Made by a program: the position numbers and the translations under genes. The notes beneath the pieces were generated by a model. That model was given only the letters and a program-made list of their open reading frames with translations, had not been told where the DNA came from and searched no databases. Below, piece after piece: positions 34,923 to 44,586 of a DNA stretch of 64,000 bases. The DNA is from Timburyella sp030842085 (lineage in GTDB: Bacteria > Bacillota > Clostridia > Oscillospirales > Acutalibacteraceae), in contig JAUUSE010000004.1 in the NCBI GenBank assembly GCA_030842085.1, positions 6,613 through 70,612 of the forward strand, in the 5' to 3' direction. Position 1 is the stretch's first letter. Every line of letters starts with the position of its first letter.

Positions 34923-35090
34923 TCAGCATTTTAGAAAGGCGATACCGAAAAACACCACAGCAATTGCCAGTATCATAAGAAGAAACCGGGCCGGACATAT
35001 GCAGGCAAGCGCAATGCCTAATCCAAAGGCTACGGCCAGCGGGCCTTTCGAACCCCTGCCCCTTCGCCGGTAATAGCGCACATTCCTCAC
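34923..35090 (-). CDS. Small basic membrane protein upstream of spoVM
   Basis: 55 residues. A strongly basic N-terminus (YYRRRGRGSKG) is followed by two short hydrophobic stretches (PLAVAFGLGIALACICP and FLLMILAIAVVFFGIAF) and ends LKC. Topology suggests a membrane hairpin with the basic end in the cytoplasm. The stop is 19 nt before the spoVM ATG, and the spoVM SD begins right behind it, so they are probably cotranscribed. Start GTG 35090 (or 35093) is uncertain, since no good SD is seen. I know no function; a sporulation link is inferred from position only. Confidence 0.55.
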   Translation of the reverse strand: MRNVRYYRRRGRGSKGPLAVAFGLGIALACICPARFLLMILAIAVVFFGIAFLKC

Positions 35091-35182
35091 CACTTTCGCG
35101 CAGCAAGCCCTTTCGGCTCAGCAGGTATCCTTAGCATCGTCTGTTACAGTATACGTGCTTTGCCCTCATTGTGTGAAAACAT

Positions 35183-35905
35183 TTATTCCTCTGCCTGAAT
35201 TATGAGAAGTGTGCCACTCTTTACGCTTATTTGCGCAGTATCCTCAGTTATTTCATTGCTTACGCCGAGCGGATAATTATTTGCTAAATTATAGTCCTGC
35301 AGCGGATATTTTACTCCGCTTAGTGTCACGCCCTCAGCACCTCCGCCAAATGCAAGCACTGATAAATATTTATATTTTCTCTTTTTTAGCTCAATGCTGC
35401 CATCTTTCACCATGCTCATTTCCGCATTATCGCCCACTATTACCCCGCGGCAACCTTTGTCCGCTAAATATTTAAGCAGCACTATATTTCCTATCGTATG
35501 GTCTATCCGGCCGCCAATGCCGCCGAATATATAAAATTCCTTGTATCCCCTCATAAGGCCAAGCTTTATTGCCGCGGCCGTATCAGTATCGTCCTTTTCG
35601 GCCGGCAGCCGTATTATTTCCGGCTTTGTCAGATTTTCAGCGCTGATATTTCGACTATTAATATCACCTATTTCCGCCGCTTGCTTTGCCGGAAAAATAT
35701 TTTTTTCACATCTCTCAATTTCGCTGCTCTCAATTTCTGGAGACGAGTCAAAATCGCCCAAAATGACGTCGGGCGTTATTCCCATTTTTGCCGCATGACG
35801 TCGCCCGCCGTCGGCACAGATAATAAAATCCCCTTTCGATATTATCTCAAGGGGGATTTTTTCGTTTTCTATTTTATATGCCGCTAATATTATGCATTTT
35901 TTCAT
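35183..35905 (-). CDS. thiN: Thiamine pyrophosphokinase
   Basis: 240 residues. FIICADGGRRHAAKMGITPDVILGDFDS and PAEKDDTDTAAAIKLGL carry the Asp-rich Mg/ATP sites; GGIGGRIDHTIGNIVLL and GVSNEI complete the family pattern. It forms thiamine diphosphate from thiamine and ATP, the cofactor required by transketolase and the 2-oxoacid oxidoreductase encoded in this window. Start at ATG 35905 with AGAGGAC upstream, 11 nt after the rsgA stop. The usual rpe gene between rsgA and thiN is absent. No TPP riboswitch is visible. Confidence 0.94.
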   Translation of the reverse strand: MKKCIILAAYKIENEKIPLEIISKGDFIICADGGRRHAAKMGITPDVILGDFDSSPEIESSEIERCEKNIFPAKQAAEIGDINSRNISAENLTKPEIIRLPAEKDDTDTAAAIKLGLMRGYKEFYIFGGIGGRIDHTIGNIVLLKYLADKGCRGVIVGDNAEMSMVKDGSIELKKRKYKYLSVLAFGGGAEGVTLSGVKYPLQDYNLANNYPLGVSNEITEDTAQISVKSGTLLIIQAEE

Positions 35906-35916
35906 GTCTTTGTCCT

Positions 35917-36810
35917 CTAAAGCTCCCAATCGTTTATATTTTTCAGCTCGTTGTACATTTCAACATAATTTCTATGGCGCACATCGCTGATTATGCCGTC
36001 TGCAACCGCTTCTATAATTGCACAGCCCTGCTCTTTAACATGTGTACAGGAAGTAAATTTGCATTTGCCGATATATTCCTTAAACTCTGAAAAGCAATAT
36101 TGCAGCTCATTGCATGGGATATGATTTTTTCCAGTAAACTCCCATGATGAAAAGCCCGGCGTATCAGCTATATACCCGCCGTCGTCGGTTTTTACAAGCT
36201 CAACATGGCGTGTAGTATGCTTGCCGCGGCGCAGCTTTTCACTTATATCTCCAGTTGCTGCCGACGCCGACGAGCACAGGCAATTTAATATACTTGACTT
36301 GCCTACGCCGGAGTTGCCGCATAACGCTGTAATTTTCCCGCTTATCAGCTTTTTAAGGCTCTCTATCCCCTCACCTGTGCGTGCTGACACGCTCAGCAGA
36401 GGATAATCCGTCTTGGAGTATATTTCTAAATATTCGTCAGCAGTTGCTTCATCAACCTTATTAAAAACGATTGCCGGCATTATATCGCGGTATTCAGCTG
36501 CTGCCGTTATTTTATCTATTACCGCCGGTGAGGGCTTTGGCAGCGAGACTGACGATACTATCACTAAAATGTCAATATTGGCCACTGCAGGACGTATCAT
36601 GCTGTTAATGCGCTCTGACACTTTAGTAATACATGCCGATATCTCGCTTGTGCTGCTGTCTATTTCAATGGTTACCTTATCACCTACCAGCGGCTTCAAG
36701 CTTACATTGCGAAACTTTCCACGGGCCTTACAGGCATATATATCTCCGCTGCAATCCACATAGTACATATCAGACACGGCCTTTACTATAAGGCCCTGCT
36801 TAATTTCCAT
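35917..36810 (-). CDS. rsgA: Ribosome small-subunit-dependent GTPase A
   Basis: 297 residues: N-terminal OB fold, circularly permuted G domain (NKVDEA, GNSGVGKSSILNCL, DTPGFSSW) and a C-terminal zinc finger with CKFTSCTHVKEQGC. Assists 30S maturation. 15 nt downstream of prkC in the same operon. Confidence 0.97.
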   Translation of the reverse strand: MEIKQGLIVKAVSDMYYVDCSGDIYACKARGKFRNVSLKPLVGDKVTIEIDSSTSEISACITKVSERINSMIRPAVANIDILVIVSSVSLPKPSPAVIDKITAAAEYRDIMPAIVFNKVDEATADEYLEIYSKTDYPLLSVSARTGEGIESLKKLISGKITALCGNSGVGKSSILNCLCSSASAATGDISEKLRRGKHTTRHVELVKTDDGGYIADTPGFSSWEFTGKNHIPCNELQYCFSEFKEYIGKCKFTSCTHVKEQGCAIIEAVADGIISDVRHRNYVEMYNELKNINDWEL

Positions 36811-36825
36811 AGTGCGCTCTCCTCA

Positions 36826-38940
36826 TCATCTAGAGCTGCTTCTAGATGATGTGCTAGGCCGTGACGACGTATTGTCATCATCGTCATCTCCTGAACTTGA
36901 GGACGACGGCGTACTGCTTGACGACGGCGAAGATGACGACGAGGGAGTCGAGCTCGACGTCACATTGTTTATAAACGGTGAGTCGTCATATACACGGTTT
37001 ACATAATTAAGCTTGTTGTTTACAAAGTCATAAGACAGTTCCTGATAATTATATCCGTTTATGCGAATAAGCACCACACCCTGCTGCTCAGTTGTCTCAT
37101 ATGGTATTTCAGCGGACTTAGTTGTAGCAAGGTTTATTGTTTCTGTGCTGTTTCCTATGACATTGTTATTAAGATAAAGTACTATGCTGTTTACCCTAAT
37201 ATTCATTTCCTGTGAAAAGTCAAGTCTTATCGTTCCGCTGTATACCGTAGGCTCAGGTGATATACCCGTGCTTACTACTACATCAACAGCTGAATATGCC
37301 TCTACCTGTGAGCCTTGCTCAGGCGTCTGGCGTATAATGCAATTTGCCGCTACATCTGCGCTGTCTTCATATGTTATATTACCAAGCTTCAGTCCGTAGT
37401 TCAGCAGCAGCTGCTCTGCAGTATCCTTTGTATAGTTTTTAAGATCTGGCACCGTAACAAGGTTCGGCGCTTTGCCGAGGCTTACATATATTGTAACAGT
37501 CTGACCAGTAGCTATCAAAGAGCCCGGCTCGGGATTAGTCTGCATTACTATATCCGCAGCGTACTCCGCCTCGCCGTTTACGACATTGCTGTACCGCTCT
37601 TCTACTGTATAAGCTATACCAAGGTCGTCAAGCCTTGTTTTTACATCATTAAGCCGCAGTCCAACCAAGTCCGACGGCAATTCCAGCGTCTTTGGACCGG
37701 AACTTACCACAAGCTGTATTGTTGAGCCGCTTTTTATCGGAGTATCTTTAGTAGGCGACTGCCTAATTATCGTGTCATACGGCTGGTCGGAATTTTCATA
37801 TTCTCTAAGTTCTATATTATATCCACTATATGCTGGGTCCGCCATTACCTCTGTGTATAAAAGCCCAACAAAATTTGGACACGGCATTTCATCAGACGGG
37901 CCGTCTTTCATAAATACATTGTAGAAGATTATTACCGCTACTACTATAACTACTATAAATGCAGCAGCTATACCTGCCATTATAGCTACCATAGGCGGTT
38001 TTTTTACCGTTTCTTCTCCTTCTTCTGCCGCTGTTGTATCATTCTCGCCTATCTCGCCTATATATTTTGTAGGTGATTCATCCACATCATGGATATAGCT
38101 AAAAGTAATCTGAGGCTTTTTGCGAAACGCCTCCAAATCAGTCAGCATCTCTGTAGCAGATTGATATCTCTTTTCAGGATCCTTTTCCATAGCGTGCATT
38201 ACTATCTGCTCAAGACCAAGCGGTATGTTCTCATTTATCTGGCGAGGCCATACCGGCTCGCGCTGAAGCTGCATTATCGCTACGGATACAGCGCTGTCGG
38301 CTTCAAACGGAAGCTGGCCAGTCAGCATTTCATAAAGCATTACACCCACTGAATATATATCAGACTTCTCATCGGTAAACTCGCCCTTGGCCTGCTCAGG
38401 ACTTATATAATGCACCGAGCCTATGGCCTTGTCGGTCATGGTGCGCTGCTCGCTGCGTGAAAAACGCGCTATGCCAAAGTCCGTCACCTTAATTGTGCCG
38501 TCCTTAAGCAGCATTATGTTCTGAGGCTTTATATCCCTATGAACTATCCCTTTAGAATGCGCGTGCTGAAGCGCACGGAGTATCTGTATTGTAAAATACA
38601 CCGCTTCTCTTTCATCAAGGCGCTGCTTGCGCTCTATATACTGCTTTAGAGTTATACCGTCTATATATTCCATTACAATGTACTGTATTTCATCACCAAA
38701 GCTTACGTCGTAAACTTTTACTATGTTTGGATGCGACAGCACTGCTATTGCTTTAGATTCATTCTTAAAACGACGGCGGAACTCTTCATTGGCCAAAAAT
38801 TCTTCCCTTAGTATTTTGACCGCTACTATGCGGTCGTCAATGGTGTCGTATGCCTTATACACCATCGCCATACCGCCGACGCCTATTATCTCCTTGATTT
38901 CATAGCGTCCGTCCAGCCTCTTGCCAATATATTTATCCAA
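36826..38940 (-). CDS. prkC: PASTA-domain Ser/Thr protein kinase PrkC/IreK
   Basis: 704 residues. Kinase domain 12-270: glycine loop GVGGMAMVYKA, Lys42, HRD 134-136, DFG 154-156. Transmembrane helix about 317-342; three extracellular PASTA repeats from about 352 to 560 bind muropeptides/lipid II in known homologues. Beyond them a strand-rich domain (about 560-660) and an extraordinary tail of Ser/Pro/Thr repeats with a run of five Asp ending SRPSTSSRSSSR; such a tail is not typical and may be wall-spanning. Operon with stp upstream and rsgA downstream. IreB, a known partner/substrate, is encoded at 1684. Confidence 0.97.
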   Translation of the reverse strand: MDKYIGKRLDGRYEIKEIIGVGGMAMVYKAYDTIDDRIVAVKILREEFLANEEFRRRFKNESKAIAVLSHPNIVKVYDVSFGDEIQYIVMEYIDGITLKQYIERKQRLDEREAVYFTIQILRALQHAHSKGIVHRDIKPQNIMLLKDGTIKVTDFGIARFSRSEQRTMTDKAIGSVHYISPEQAKGEFTDEKSDIYSVGVMLYEMLTGQLPFEADSAVSVAIMQLQREPVWPRQINENIPLGLEQIVMHAMEKDPEKRYQSATEMLTDLEAFRKKPQITFSYIHDVDESPTKYIGEIGENDTTAAEEGEETVKKPPMVAIMAGIAAAFIVVIVVAVIIFYNVFMKDGPSDEMPCPNFVGLLYTEVMADPAYSGYNIELREYENSDQPYDTIIRQSPTKDTPIKSGSTIQLVVSSGPKTLELPSDLVGLRLNDVKTRLDDLGIAYTVEERYSNVVNGEAEYAADIVMQTNPEPGSLIATGQTVTIYVSLGKAPNLVTVPDLKNYTKDTAEQLLLNYGLKLGNITYEDSADVAANCIIRQTPEQGSQVEAYSAVDVVVSTGISPEPTVYSGTIRLDFSQEMNIRVNSIVLYLNNNVIGNSTETINLATTKSAEIPYETTEQQGVVLIRINGYNYQELSYDFVNNKLNYVNRVYDDSPFINNVTSSSTPSSSSSPSSSSTPSSSSSGDDDDDNTSSRPSTSSRSSSR

Positions 38941-38958
38941 TAATATTCACTCCCTGTC

Positions 38959-39687
38959 CTACTCCGATAAAACTACTACGGTGATGTTGTCACCACCGCC
39001 GCCGGTGTTCGCTTCATCTATAAGTATCTCCGGCAAGTCGGAAAAACTGCTCGTGTCTATAAGCTCTATTATTCTTTCGCTGCTTACGTAATTCGTCAGA
39101 CCATCAGTGCATATAAGCAGCATTTTCCCCGGCTCTATTACCGCTTCATTATAGTCAACATCCACCGTCTCGCTTACGCCCAGCGCCCGCGTTATTACGT
39201 TCTTGCGCGGATGAAACTGCGCCTCTTCAGGGGTAAGCTGTCCGCTTTCTATCATGTTTTGCACAATGGAATGGTCTTTTGTTATCTGCCTAAAGACGCC
39301 ACCGCCGGCTATATACGCACGGCTGTCACCAGCATGAACTATATGTGCTACACCGTCCGATATAACAGCCGCTACCGCAGTCGTGCCCATTCCCGCCAGA
39401 GCTTCAACAGAACGGGACATGTCAAACACGCTCACATTCGCCGCATACATGGCCGAACTCAGCATTGTCTTTATAGATGTAGAGCTCATGCCCTCGCGGT
39501 ATGAGGCAGATATATGCTCCGACAGTATTCTCACCGCCGTAACACTCGCTATGTTTCCGCCGTTGGCGCCGCCCATGCCGTCACATACGACAGCCCATGC
39601 TACGCCTCCCGGCAGCTCGCCTGCTGAATATGAGTCCTGGTTAGATGCGCGTACCAGACCTTTATTTGATTTTGCTGCAATGCGCAC
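38959..39687 (-). CDS. stp: PP2C-type protein phosphatase Stp/PrpC
   Basis: 242 residues with PP2C metal motifs RASNQDSY, VCDGMGGANGGNIAS, HAGDSRAYI, KDHSIVQ and GGGDNITVVVL. It reverses PrkC phosphorylation; the genes are 18 nt apart, as in most Firmicutes. Confidence 0.96.
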   Translation of the reverse strand: MRIAAKSNKGLVRASNQDSYSAGELPGGVAWAVVCDGMGGANGGNIASVTAVRILSEHISASYREGMSSTSIKTMLSSAMYAANVSVFDMSRSVEALAGMGTTAVAAVISDGVAHIVHAGDSRAYIAGGGVFRQITKDHSIVQNMIESGQLTPEEAQFHPRKNVITRALGVSETVDVDYNEAVIEPGKMLLICTDGLTNYVSSERIIELIDTSSFSDLPEILIDEANTGGGGDNITVVVLSE

Positions 39688-39699
39688 AGTATCCCCCCT

Positions 39700-40719
39700 T
39701 TAAGAGTACCTGCGTCTTAATTGTCCGCAGGAGGCGTCTATATCTCCTCCCAGCGTACGCCTTACGGTTGCATTTATTCCCTGTTTTATAAGTATATCTT
39801 TAAACCTGTTTACCCGGCTCATGTCCGGAGTATTCATATCTTTACGCGCTGGGTTGACAGGTATTATATTTACATGGCACAGCATCCCTTTTATTATTGA
39901 CGCTAATTCATATGCACAATCATCGCTGTCGTTAAGTCCTTTTATGAGCGAATACTCAAATGATATGCGCCGGCTCGTCGATTTAGTATAAGCCCTGCAT
40001 GCCTTTATAAGCTCCGACACGTTCCACCGCTTGTTTATTGGCATTATTTTATTTCGTATCTCATCATTGGGAGCGTGCAGCGACACCGATAATGTAAACT
40101 GCGGGTGCATCGGTATGAGCTCATATATCTTATCAACCAACCCACATGTCGAAACAGATATATGCCGCTGACCTATATTAAGACCGTCAGCATCCGACAC
40201 AAGCTTTAGAAACTTTAGCACATTGTAAAAATTATCAAGCGGCTCGCCTATTCCCATTAACACTATGTTGGATGGCTTTATACCGCTGTCCTCTACACAG
40301 GTATATATCTGCGACAGCATCTCCGACGGGGCAAGGTTTCGGCTCAGCCCGTTTACGGTAGATGCACAGAATTTACAACCCATACGACAGCCGGCCTGCG
40401 TCGATATACACATGCTGTATCCGTGCTTATATTCCATAAGCACGCTTTCCACCATTTCGCCGTCCTCAAGCTTATACAAGTATTTTACAGTATTATCATG
40501 TGTAGATACAAGCTTTTTTTGTATTTTGCAGTTTACAATACTGTAACAGTCGTTAAGGTTTTGTCTCATATTAAGCGGCAGATTTGTCATTTCGTCAAAT
40601 GAATGCACCCCGCGCATCAGCCATTTATATATCTGATCAGCACGGTATGCAGGATATTCCATTTTGGTAATCTGTTCTCTTAGCTCATCTGCCGCCAGGG
40701 AACGTATATCGGTTTTTAT
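39700..40719 (-). CDS. rlmN: 23S rRNA/tRNA (adenine-C2) methyltransferase RlmN, apparent ATA start
   Basis: Radical SAM enzyme with CRMGCKFCAS cluster motif, VLMGIGEPLDN, and the C-terminal catalytic Cys region (DIDASCGQLRR). The first ATG (40662) would give 320 residues and truncate the N-terminal domain, but the frame continues upstream with family-like TDIRSLAADELREQITKM up to an in-frame TAA that is the rsmB stop. Directly after that stop is ATA (40719-40717), exactly 8 nt behind a perfect AAGGAGG (40734-40728). Initiation at ATA giving 339 residues, the usual family length, is therefore most likely; a sequencing error in an ATG is the alternative. Confidence 0.85.
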   Translation of the reverse strand: MKTDIRSLAADELREQITKMEYPAYRADQIYKWLMRGVHSFDEMTNLPLNMRQNLNDCYSIVNCKIQKKLVSTHDNTVKYLYKLEDGEMVESVLMEYKHGYSMCISTQAGCRMGCKFCASTVNGLSRNLAPSEMLSQIYTCVEDSGIKPSNIVLMGIGEPLDNFYNVLKFLKLVSDADGLNIGQRHISVSTCGLVDKIYELIPMHPQFTLSVSLHAPNDEIRNKIMPINKRWNVSELIKACRAYTKSTSRRISFEYSLIKGLNDSDDCAYELASIIKGMLCHVNIIPVNPARKDMNTPDMSRVNRFKDILIKQGINATVRRTLGGDIDASCGQLRRRYS

Positions 40720-42051
40720 TTATTCGTCCTCCTTTTTAAAGGCGGCTATAAAAAATCCGTCTGTTAAATGAATATGCGGCAGCAGTGTTATCATATTCGT
40801 ACAAGTACCTTTACTGCTGTCGTTTATTATACCATATATGCCGCTTATATCAATGGGTTTTAAATTACACATATGTAAAAATTCGTTTAATACGCCCTCA
40901 TTTTCATCCTTTTTTAGCGTACATGTCGAATAAACCAATATTCCGCCGGGTTTAAGACGCTTTTGCGCCGACATAAGTATTTTCAGCTGAAGCTGCGGCA
41001 AGTCCCTTACCGCATCATACTCCTTATATTTTATATCCGGCTTTTTTGACACTACGCCAAGACCTGAGCAGGGCACATCGCACAGTACTCTGTCGAACAG
41101 TCCCAAATTCTCACTGTATTCAGATGCGTCGCCTTGAACCGCCTTTATGCTTTTAATGCCTAATCTATCGGCGCCGCGCTGTATCAGCTTAACCCTCGCC
41201 TCATGCACATCCTGCGATATTATTTCCCCGCTGTCTTGCATCATTTCCGCTATTGTGAAAGATTTTCCGCCGGGCGCGGCGCAGGTATCGAGAACCCTCA
41301 TGCCACTTTCCACAGAAAGAGCCATACAGCACAGCTGCGACGCTATATCCTGAACATGGAACCTGCCCTCTTTATACAGCTTCATCTGCTCTATCCCGCT
41401 GCCCTTTTCAAGCCTTAAAGCGTCCATTTTGTCATAAGGGGCATGTATGTCAAGGCCGGAAGCTTTTAGCAGCTTTTCAAGCCCAGTACGGCTGTTTTTT
41501 AAAGTATTCACCCTTAAAGTAACCGGAGCACTGTCAAAACTTACGCGCAGTATGTCCTCCGCCGCGTCGCCGTAACCCTGACGCAGCGTGTCATATATCC
41601 AGCGCTTGCAGGAATATTTTATTTCCGGATTGTCGCTCTTTTCAATAGCCTGAAAGCACATCTCACGCTCAGACAATATCTTCTTAAGCACGGCATTTAT
41701 AAATCCGACAGCCCATTTATCGCTTCTTTTGACAAGCTCTACCGTTTCGCCCACCGCAGCGTGTGCGGGAATTTTATCCATATATAAAATTTGATATGTA
41801 CCAACCCTCAGCGCATTTATCACGCTGAAAGGCAGCTTGTCCACACGCTTGCCGGCATATCGCCGTATTATAAAATCCAGCGTGTACATTCTCTCTACAA
41901 CACCGTAAAAAATTGCCGATGCAAGAGCCGTATCTTTTTTATCCAGAGCCATGGCGTTAAGCTGTGCATCAAGCACCAAATTTGAATAGCCGCCGCTGCG
42001 CTGCATTTTTACCAAAGCCGTATGCGCAGCCTTTCTCGCACCACTTGCCAT
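40720..42051 (-). CDS. rsmB: 16S rRNA (cytosine-967-C5) methyltransferase RsmB
   Basis: 443 residues: N-terminal NusB-like domain (ARKAAHTALVKMQRSGGYSNLVLDAQL), SAM-binding DTCAAPGGKSFTIAEMM, and catalytic motifs CDVPCSGLGVVSKKPDIKY and YSTCTL. Start overlaps the stop of the zinc protease gene (TAATG). Its 3' end carries the SD of rlmN. Confidence 0.97.
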   Translation of the reverse strand: MASGARKAAHTALVKMQRSGGYSNLVLDAQLNAMALDKKDTALASAIFYGVVERMYTLDFIIRRYAGKRVDKLPFSVINALRVGTYQILYMDKIPAHAAVGETVELVKRSDKWAVGFINAVLKKILSEREMCFQAIEKSDNPEIKYSCKRWIYDTLRQGYGDAAEDILRVSFDSAPVTLRVNTLKNSRTGLEKLLKASGLDIHAPYDKMDALRLEKGSGIEQMKLYKEGRFHVQDIASQLCCMALSVESGMRVLDTCAAPGGKSFTIAEMMQDSGEIISQDVHEARVKLIQRGADRLGIKSIKAVQGDASEYSENLGLFDRVLCDVPCSGLGVVSKKPDIKYKEYDAVRDLPQLQLKILMSAQKRLKPGGILVYSTCTLKKDENEGVLNEFLHMCNLKPIDISGIYGIINDSSKGTCTNMITLLPHIHLTDGFFIAAFKKEDE

Positions 42052-42725
42052 TATCTTTTCCTGCCGTTTATCTGCGTTATATAATATACAAGCGTGAGCA
42101 GCGACTGAAGCAGTGCCGCGACATATGTCAGCGCCGCCGCGGTCAATACCTTTTTGGCACCGGAAAGCTCTTCTGCGCTTAGCAGTCCGGAAGCTTCTAT
42201 ATTCTTTACAGCACGGGAGCTTGCGTTAAACTCCACCGGCAGCGTAACCAGCTGAAATACCACAACTGCAGCAAAAAGTATTACGCCTACCCATGCTATA
42301 GTAAGCATGTTTATTACAAGACCCAATATTATAAGCAGAACACCAAAAGCCGAGCCAAAATTTGTAATGGGAATTATAGCGGCACGAATCTTTATCGGGC
42401 CATACCCTTCGGCATATTGCATTGCATGCCCCGCTTCATGGCAGGCAATTCCCACCGCAGCTATCGAATCACCGTAAAAAATGTCGCGGCTTAGAGATAT
42501 AGTATTGGTTCTCGGATTATAATTGTCTGTCAAATGGCCTTCTATGCACTGTATCGCTACATCATATACGCCATTGGCGCGCAGTACCGCTTCTGCCGCC
42601 TGTGCGCCCGTTATGCGCCGGCTGTTCTGTATCCTGCCGTATTTTCTGTACTGCGACGATATAAGCCCCTGCGTTATAAGTACAAGCAGCAGCGATGGGA
42701 TAAATACATACAACATATAATACAT
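42051..42725 (-). CDS. YugP-type membrane zinc metallopeptidase
   Basis: 224 residues. Hydrophobic N-terminus, HEAGHAMQYAEGYGP zinc motif in the middle, and three hydrophobic segments after it, matching the YugP/DUF2268-like neutral zinc peptidase family; substrate unknown. ATG 42725 chosen because GGAGG stands upstream; a longer frame lacks SD. Inserted between fmt and rsmB, which are adjacent in B. subtilis. Confidence 0.88.
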   Translation of the reverse strand: MYYMLYVFIPSLLLVLITQGLISSQYRKYGRIQNSRRITGAQAAEAVLRANGVYDVAIQCIEGHLTDNYNPRTNTISLSRDIFYGDSIAAVGIACHEAGHAMQYAEGYGPIKIRAAIIPITNFGSAFGVLLIILGLVINMLTIAWVGVILFAAVVVFQLVTLPVEFNASSRAVKNIEASGLLSAEELSGAKKVLTAAALTYVAALLQSLLTLVYYITQINGRKR

Positions 42726-42966
42726 AATTTTTAATCCTCCATTATGTGCAAAGCCTATATATAAAAGGTTTTGAGCTATTATTGGCAAGAAAGGAAATAA
42801 TCATTAAATCTGTTTTATATTGTTTATAAACAATTTAGATTATAACTTATTCATCAAGTATATTTTCTAATTCTACCCTATATCTCTGCAAAAACGCTTA
42901 TGCCGCAATTATATCTGCCCGCTGACAATTTTTTATACGCTCTGATTTTTAATATAACCGTTTGCC

Positions 42967-43899
42967 TTATTTCCCAAGTACAGCGCCTATTTCTACTGCA
43001 TGGCCCCGCAAAAATGCGTCCACCGGCATTTTGCCTGAGCCTTCCGGCTGTATTACTAAAAAGTCAATCACACTGCCGTCGCCGCATGCGGCGGAAATAG
43101 CACCGTCTGTAAAGCAGACCGAGCCGGCCGGCATTTTTGTCGTTTTATCAGAAACGGCGGCCTCAACAATCTTAATTCTCCTGCCGTTAAGCATTGTAAA
43201 GGCCGACGGCCATGGCGTAAACGCCCTTATCATATTGTATATCTCACGCGCGGTCTTTGAAAAGTCTATCTCGCCCATGCTCTTCTTTATAAGCGGAGCA
43301 TAAGTAAATTCATCGCCCTGCAGACGCGGCGTGATACTGCCGTTTTCCAGCTTGTTGAGCGTGCTGATAATAATCTTAGCGCCAAGAGCGGATAATCTGT
43401 CATGCAGGCTGTCCGCCGTCTCATTCTCGCCTATCTCGGTTTCAGCCTGCTCAAGTATGTCGCCGGTATCAAGTCCCTTTGCCATTTTCATCGTGGTAAT
43501 GCCGGTGACCTTGTCCCCGTTGTATATCGCCCACTGTATGGGCGCCGCGCCGCGCAGCTTTGGCAGCAGCGAAGCGTGGATATTTACGCATCCCAACCGC
43601 GGCAGCTTCAATATGCTCTCCGGCAGAATTTGTCCATATGCCGCTACTACTATTATATCAGGATTTAGCTGTTTTATTACCGCCTCGGTGTCGCTGTCAC
43701 GCAGCTTCTCCGGCTGATATACCGCTATGCCGTGCTTTTCGGCGCATATCTTTACCGGCGGCTTGCGCAGATTATATCCGCGTCCTGCCGGCTTGTCGGG
43801 CTGTGCAAAAACCGCCTGTACGTTATGACCTTCGGATATTATAGACTCCAGTGCCGGTACAGCAAAGTCCGGGGTTCCCATATATACTATATTAAGCAT
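42967..43899 (-). CDS. fmt: Methionyl-tRNA formyltransferase
   Basis: 310 residues. IVYMGTPDFAVPALE at the N-terminus, formyl-folate-binding NIHASLLPKLRGAAPIQWAI, and GITTMKMAKGLDTGDIL; C-terminal OB domain intact. It formylates initiator Met-tRNA. Its ATG directly follows the def TAA. Confidence 0.97.
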   Translation of the reverse strand: MLNIVYMGTPDFAVPALESIISEGHNVQAVFAQPDKPAGRGYNLRKPPVKICAEKHGIAVYQPEKLRDSDTEAVIKQLNPDIIVVAAYGQILPESILKLPRLGCVNIHASLLPKLRGAAPIQWAIYNGDKVTGITTMKMAKGLDTGDILEQAETEIGENETADSLHDRLSALGAKIIISTLNKLENGSITPRLQGDEFTYAPLIKKSMGEIDFSKTAREIYNMIRAFTPWPSAFTMLNGRRIKIVEAAVSDKTTKMPAGSVCFTDGAISAACGDGSVIDFLVIQPEGSGKMPVDAFLRGHAVEIGAVLGK

Positions 43900-44367
43900 T
43901 TAGCCCTCCAAATCGGATTCTTTTATGTCACGTATAACATACTGTTTAAACAAAATGCCGTCAAGATGGTCGACCTCATGACATATTGCCTTGGCCTTTA
44001 AGTCCTCCGCCTTTAATATAAATGTTTCGCCCTTGCGGTTCTGTGCCTTTACCTTGACTACCTTTGGACGCCTTGTTATACCGTACTCTCCTGGGAACGA
44101 CAGACATCCCTCTACCGTTTCCTGCCGGCCGCGCTTATATATTATCTCCGGATTTATAAGCTCTATTACACCGTCGCCGACGTCTATTATGCATACGCGT
44201 TTAAGCACGCCCACCTGATTTGCAGCAAGCCCTGCGCCGTCTGCATGATGCAGCGTTTCTATCATATCGTCGATAAGCTGCGAAAGCTTGTCGTCAAATG
44301 ACGTAACCTCGCGCGCCTTTTTTTCTAATACTTCATCACCATATTTTACGATGTTTCTGAGTGCCAT
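43900..44367 (-). CDS. def: Peptide deformylase
   Basis: 155 residues with all three motifs: GAGLAANQVG, EGCLSFPG, and HEVDHLDG (metal-binding HExxH). Removes the N-formyl group that Fmt adds; paired with fmt without a gap. Confidence 0.97.
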   Translation of the reverse strand: MALRNIVKYGDEVLEKKAREVTSFDDKLSQLIDDMIETLHHADGAGLAANQVGVLKRVCIIDVGDGVIELINPEIIYKRGRQETVEGCLSFPGEYGITRRPKVVKVKAQNRKGETFILKAEDLKAKAICHEVDHLDGILFKQYVIRDIKESDLEG

Positions 44368-44586
44368 ATTGTCCTCTCCTTAATTCATAAACAGCTTTTA
44401 AGCCGTGTATCTGCTAAAAATATTTCCAATTACAACTGCACTTGCCTGAATTTTATAAATTGTACATTTATCTGCCGGCAAAAATCAAACGGCAGACAGG
44501 TCTATCACGCAGTTATCATGGCAGATGATAATTAATTTATTATACCACCTACAGAATAATCTGTAAAGCGGCGGCAAATTCGCTTT

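Noticed and set aside
35100..35183. TPP riboswitch near thiN
   Set aside because: No conserved THI-box elements are visible, and thiN is inside an operon.
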